Positions 61,801-64,000 of a stretch of DNA of 64,000 nt are shown one piece after another. The DNA comes from Thermoplasmatota archaeon (GTDB taxonomy: Archaea > Thermoplasmatota > Penumbrarchaeia > Penumbrarchaeales > Penumbrarchaeaceae), in NCBI GenBank assembly GCA_029762535.1, contig JARVGK010000008.1, positions 1 through 64,000 on the forward strand, written 5' to 3'. The stretch's first letter is position 1. Every line of letters starts with the position of its first letter. The position numbers and the translations under genes were made by a program. The notes under the pieces are model-generated. The model did no database searches. It saw only the letters and a list, made by a program, of their open reading frames with translations, and was not told the origin of the DNA.

Positions 61801-62535
61801 ACCCTGGTCCTGAGATGGTCCGTGCCAAAAGATGACGGCGGGTCCGCGATAACGACCTTCATCATCTTGAGAGGGGGAGGACCGGATGATCTGTCGTTCC
61901 TGGCAAGGATCCCCGCTGTGACGTATTACAGCGATCACAATCTCGACAACGGTAAAAGGTACTTCTACAGGATCTCATCCGAGACAAGATACGTCTCGGG
62001 AGAACCCTCCGATATCGTGAGCGGATCCCCATGCGGGCTGCCCTTCCCCCCCTCAGGTCTGCGGGGGAAGGTGGAACGCGGAAGGGTCGAGTTGAGCTGG
62101 GACCTGCCTTACAGCGACGGCGGAAGGTCCATTGTGGGCTACAACATCTACAGGATAGACCAAGAGGGGGTTGAGACCGTTCTTGCCAGGAACTCGAGCA
62201 TGAGATCGTTCGCAGATCATCCGTCCCAGGGTAGGTATCGTTACGCGGTTAGCGCAACCACGGAAGCGGGAGAAGGAGCCAGGACCGTATCCAGGCCCGT
62301 CACGCTCGATATTCGGAGGCAGATGATCGCGGGAACCGCCATCATTTCACTGGTACTGATCGCGATATGCGTTTTCGTCGGCATAAGGATATATTCCTTC
62401 CGTAGAGCGAGGGCGAGCGCCGATCGGGCCTGGAAGACGTTCGAGATGGACACGCTCAAGCTAGGACGCGCCCGATCGCTCCCGCCGCCGAATCGAGGAC
62501 GTCGGCTCCTACCACCAGGGGAGGGGCGAACCTGA
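58822..62535 (+). CDS. SBBP-repeat and seven-FN3 surface protein with C-terminal anchor
   Basis: 1237 residues. Signal peptide (1-25); about 500 residues of SBBP beta-propeller-like repeats (GGSGKEFISS, FGGSQNDRINAA, FLGGIRADSGT, YLGSTENDW, each with D-x-F-[IV]A); then seven fibronectin type III domains at about 513-1150, each starting at a P-rich boundary such as PPSAPKI, IPSEPTNF, LPDRVRDL. A membrane span lies near 1167-1192 with a short basic tail. The last 80 bp overlap the convergent ornithine aminotransferase gene. Confidence 0.85.
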   Translation: MRGSSIAFITLFMLMLSAAVQIGMAEDDAHAGPTSTPSCDLDHVKAAPTRDVHEAIIGSRLIGGSGKEFISSCCDDGGDLIVAGWTTSDDLDAEGAPLHGSYAGDKDIFIARMGMNLSISSLALIGGSMAEEPTGIGVLPDGSVYVAGWTASSDLPAGERSLFNASAGGEDGLLMVLSSDLSRIVFSTYFGGSQNDRINAADAGPDGTIYITGITFSGDLPTTEGSYRNASEATVPYGPDAFVARIDTDGRDIVYSTFLGGIRADSGTAIAIDGSGAAYVSGETSSKDFPITPGVYSNENIYYNYPDIFIAHLSSNGGTLISSTVIGGLYTDQALSVRIGSDGLFVTGRSMSYDFPLTNDAFDSSNPVGNRRSYDGLLLKMPLDLTELDFSSYLGSTENDWISGLDLDEVGNIYITGLVSNARQFVTSHASSPLYNGGDDAFLAITDLSNNLQYFTFIGGGGSDQGTRVLHTSPGRCTIVGQTCSVNFPIRHDTGQDLRGISDAFIMVHATPTPPSAPKIVTSRAGDSRIEIEWAAPKDDGLCSISGYNLQRICVDGNITISLPIQFSYIDTEVKNGIEHEYRVSAVNRLGEGERSEPVIVRPGTIPSEPTNFSIMTGKGFASLEWDPPSHDGWVGIEGYIIQKKDSGSDPIEVLTSNGSYEDSDVKAGSYYSYNVRAYNAMGIGPKSPTIAVRIPTLPDRVRDLKAIPQPGAVLLSWVPPTDDGGAPIEEYVIHRRTAGSGNETSIRWPGLEFLDEGLTPGVEMEYRVAASNLFGEGEPTYWTRVEPYGPPGPPTLLKADAGDGVIVIEWDPPSCDGGRSLSGFRIYKSVDGSDFELAADLSLCSIFFDRDVVNGVLYSYRITARSRAGESEPSSVMNARPVGPPSTPLGLTASKFDGYVELRWSAPMRDGGSELLGYRLLRSAHGNPLRHYRDLPPSTRFSDSDVMNGIEYSYALTAFNEVYEGDMSGKVRAMPIGLPEAPFDVRIDELDQTLVLRWSVPKDDGGSAITTFIILRGGGPDDLSFLARIPAVTYYSDHNLDNGKRYFYRISSETRYVSGEPSDIVSGSPCGLPFPPSGLRGKVERGRVELSWDLPYSDGGRSIVGYNIYRIDQEGVETVLARNSSMRSFADHPSQGRYRYAVSATTEAGEGARTVSRPVTLDIRRQMIAGTAIISLVLIAICVFVGIRIYSFRRARASADRAWKTFEMDTLKLGRARSLPPPNRGRRLLPPGEGRT

Positions 62536-63655
62536 TGGTCTGAGCGTGAGTGTCCTTCGCAAGGATCCCCTCCTCTATCAACTTGTAACAGTAAGGCCTT
62601 GCGGGGCCGGCCTCCTCCTTCAGCTCGAGGGCCACCAGAAGGCCCTTGCCCCTGACCTCCTTGACCTTCGGTGAGCCTATCGCCCTCAGCGCATCCATGA
62701 AGCGTTCCCCCAGTCGTTCCGCCCTCTCGTCGAGGCGCTCATCCTCCAGCACCTGTATGGAGGCGAGGCCTACAGCGGATGCCATTGGATTGCCCCCGAA
62801 AGTGGACCCGTGGGATCCAGGGGTGAAAACGTCCATGATCTCCCGGTCGGCAAGGACGCCGGAGACGGGATAGAGGCCGCCGCCAAGGGCCTTGCCCACC
62901 ACAAGGACATCCGGTCGGGCGTCCTCATGCATCCATGCAAAGCGCTTTCCCGTCCTGCAGAATCCCGTCTGGACCTCATCGAACATGAGGAGGACGTTCT
63001 TCTCAGAGCAGACGCGCCTAACACAGGAGAGATATCCGGGATCAGGGACCTTGACCCCTGCCTCGCCCTGTATTGGCTCGACGAGGAAGGCGGCGGTGTT
63101 ATCCGTGATCGCTTCGTCGAGGGCCCTGGCATCGTTGAAGGGTACGATCTTGAAGCCGGGGGTGAAGGGGCCGAAATCCGAATATGCGTCGGGATCAGTG
63201 GACATACCCACGATCGTCGTCGTCCTGCCGTGGAAGTTCTCGCAGCATACGATGATCTCCGCCTTATCCTTGGGGACTCCCTTCTTGCGGTATGCCCATC
63301 TTCGGGCGAGCTTTATGGAGGTCTCCACGGCCTCCGCTCCTGTGTTCATGGGGAGCGCGGATCCGAATCCAGTGTATTCGCACAGCTTGTTGAGGAACTC
63401 TCCCATCCTGTCGTTGTGGAAGGCCCTGCTGGTGAGGTCCAGGACATCCAGCTGGTCCTTGAGCGCCTGGACGATCCTGGGATGCCTGTGGCCCTGGTTC
63501 ACGGCGGAGTACGCGCTGAGGCAGTCTAAATAGCGCTTCCCCTCCACGTCCCATACCCATGGGCCTTCGGCCCTGGAGAGAACTACCGGCAGCGGATGGT
63601 AGTTGTGGGCCCCGTATCTCTCGTCCAGCTCTATGATCTCCTTCGTCCTTGACAT
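62456..63655 (-). CDS. rocD: Ornithine aminotransferase (ornithine–oxo-acid transaminase)
   Basis: 399 residues, class III PLP enzyme. GAHNYHPLPVVLSRAEG at the start and FHGRTTT, FDEVQTGFCRTG and VVGKALGGGLYP (PLP Lys) fit ornithine:2-oxoglutarate aminotransferases more closely than acetylornithine enzymes. It turns ornithine into glutamate semialdehyde, and could receive arginine-derived ornithine from cyanophycin breakdown. A GGAGG ribosome site lies 7 nt before ATG 63655. A downstream TATA-like AT-rich stretch lies at 63714-63724; nothing else is seen in 63656-63867. Confidence 0.88.
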   Translation of the reverse strand: MSRTKEIIELDERYGAHNYHPLPVVLSRAEGPWVWDVEGKRYLDCLSAYSAVNQGHRHPRIVQALKDQLDVLDLTSRAFHNDRMGEFLNKLCEYTGFGSALPMNTGAEAVETSIKLARRWAYRKKGVPKDKAEIIVCCENFHGRTTTIVGMSTDPDAYSDFGPFTPGFKIVPFNDARALDEAITDNTAAFLVEPIQGEAGVKVPDPGYLSCVRRVCSEKNVLLMFDEVQTGFCRTGKRFAWMHEDARPDVLVVGKALGGGLYPVSGVLADREIMDVFTPGSHGSTFGGNPMASAVGLASIQVLEDERLDERAERLGERFMDALRAIGSPKVKEVRGKGLLVALELKEEAGPARPYCYKLIEEGILAKDTHAQTIRFAPPLVVGADVLDSAAGAIGRVLA

Positions 63656-63867
63656 ACATCTTCCTCCTTTTCCGTTTCTCCGAGTATATCGCCTGGGGCC
63701 GTTATGAGCTGGTCCTAATTATTCTTTGTTGCGGGCAGGATCCCCTGTTTATTTGGATCCACCTGGCGATCATTTCCCTCCCTCTTTGGGTCCCCACCAT
63801 AGCGGAAAATGAACGAATGGTCTTGGCGATCCGAGTTATGATCGAAAGACCCCAGGGGGGATGAGGA

Positions 63868-64000
63868 TCATCTCATCCTGGCCTTCTTGAGCTCCGTGAT
63901 CCTGTCGCGGATCACCGCTGCCTCCTCGAAGCGCAATGAGGATGCCGCCAGATGCATCTCGTTCTCGAGATAGGCGATCAGCTCCTCGATATCCCCTTCC
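63868..64000 (-). CDS. uvrB: Excinuclease ABC subunit B, C-terminal end only (cut by window edge)
   Basis: The last 43 codons encode a UVR domain: DIEELIAYLENEMHLAASSL, then FEEAAVIRDRITELKKARM and stop. This is the UvrC-binding coiled-coil at the end of UvrB. The rest lies beyond the right edge. With uvrA and uvrC nearby, the complete nucleotide excision repair set is probably present. Confidence 0.9.
   Translation of the reverse strand, partial: EGDIEELIAYLENEMHLAASSLRFEEAAVIRDRITELKKARMR

Noticed and set aside
1-64000. tRNA genes
   Set aside because: I looked for T-arm sequences of the GGTTCGAATCC type on both strands and found none with matching arms. A reading by eye can miss intron-bearing tRNAs.
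1-64000. CRISPR arrays and insertion sequences
   Set aside because: No regularly spaced repeats, and no transposase or integrase-like protein in any frame that I recognised.

Overview
The window reads as an archaeal chromosome segment, most plausibly from a Thermoplasmatota-like euryarchaeon; the phylum is an inference. Direct archaeal signs are an archaeal-type alanyl-tRNA synthetase, a prefoldin alpha–FtsY pair, an archaeal-style RNase P RNA, DUF63 and KaiC-like proteins, and TATA-like boxes about 25-30 nt before many start codons, which suggests leaderless transcripts. Bacterial-type systems sit among these: UvrA and UvrC, the end of UvrB, a glycine cleavage system, cyanophycin metabolism and a RelBE-like toxin-antitoxin pair. 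Most genes are GC-rich at third positions and packed tightly. The clear exception is the block at 3.3-7.4 kb, which is strongly AT-rich.

Layout. 0-9 kb is a rearranged accessory zone. It holds a truncated secreted-protein gene at the left edge, a winged-helix repressor, a winged-helix/polyferredoxin protein, a RibD-C reductase, an operon of one HTH regulator with three paralogous membrane proteins of unknown function, and several broken copies: a relic of an HTH gene 3' end, a tail fragment of the DUF255 gene, and a RibD-C pseudogene. 9-11.5 kb is an AbrB-regulated ABC-2 exporter. 11.6-14.4 kb is a LamG/cadherin-like surface protein. 14.4-24.3 kb is mostly minus-strand housekeeping and envelope genes: DUF255, pirin, HEAT protein plus GT2 synthase, SDR, HlyIII, hydrolase and HAD phosphatase, then DUF362 on the plus strand. 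24.3-28.4 kb is a second accessory zone: AAA/DUF4143 ATPase, PadR with a HAAS–membrane–STT3C-like fusion, and RelB/RelE.

28.4-33 kb carries gcvT-gcvH diverging from gcvPA-gcvPB around a perfect 16-bp palindrome. 33-37.8 kb is a tight cyanophycin operon (cyanophycinase, cyanophycin synthetase, M20 peptidase). 37.9-42.7 kb holds a CoA-disulfide-reductase-like flavoprotein, a metallo-beta-lactamase fold hydrolase and AlaRS. 42.9-46.7 kb holds a CheY-like protein, RNase P RNA, prefoldin alpha, FtsY, a COG2426 membrane protein and a free-standing RQC-HRDC protein. 46.7-48.9 kb has a two-hairpin intergenic element, DUF63 and a KaiC-like ATPase. 49-64 kb has two very large anchored surface proteins (Kelch; SBBP/FN3), uvrC, uvrA, an ornithine aminotransferase and the 3' end of uvrB.

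How parts may work together. Cyanophycin stores Asp and Arg; the cyanophycinase, M20 peptidase and ornithine aminotransferase could return it to central nitrogen metabolism, and glycine cleavage also yields ammonia and one-carbon units. The three large anchored proteins and the GT2 synthase point to an elaborate cell surface. The strongest candidates for something undescribed are the HTH plus three-paralog membrane operon, the PadR/HAAS–STT3C-like pair, the archaeal cyanophycin operon and the RQC-HRDC protein without a helicase.
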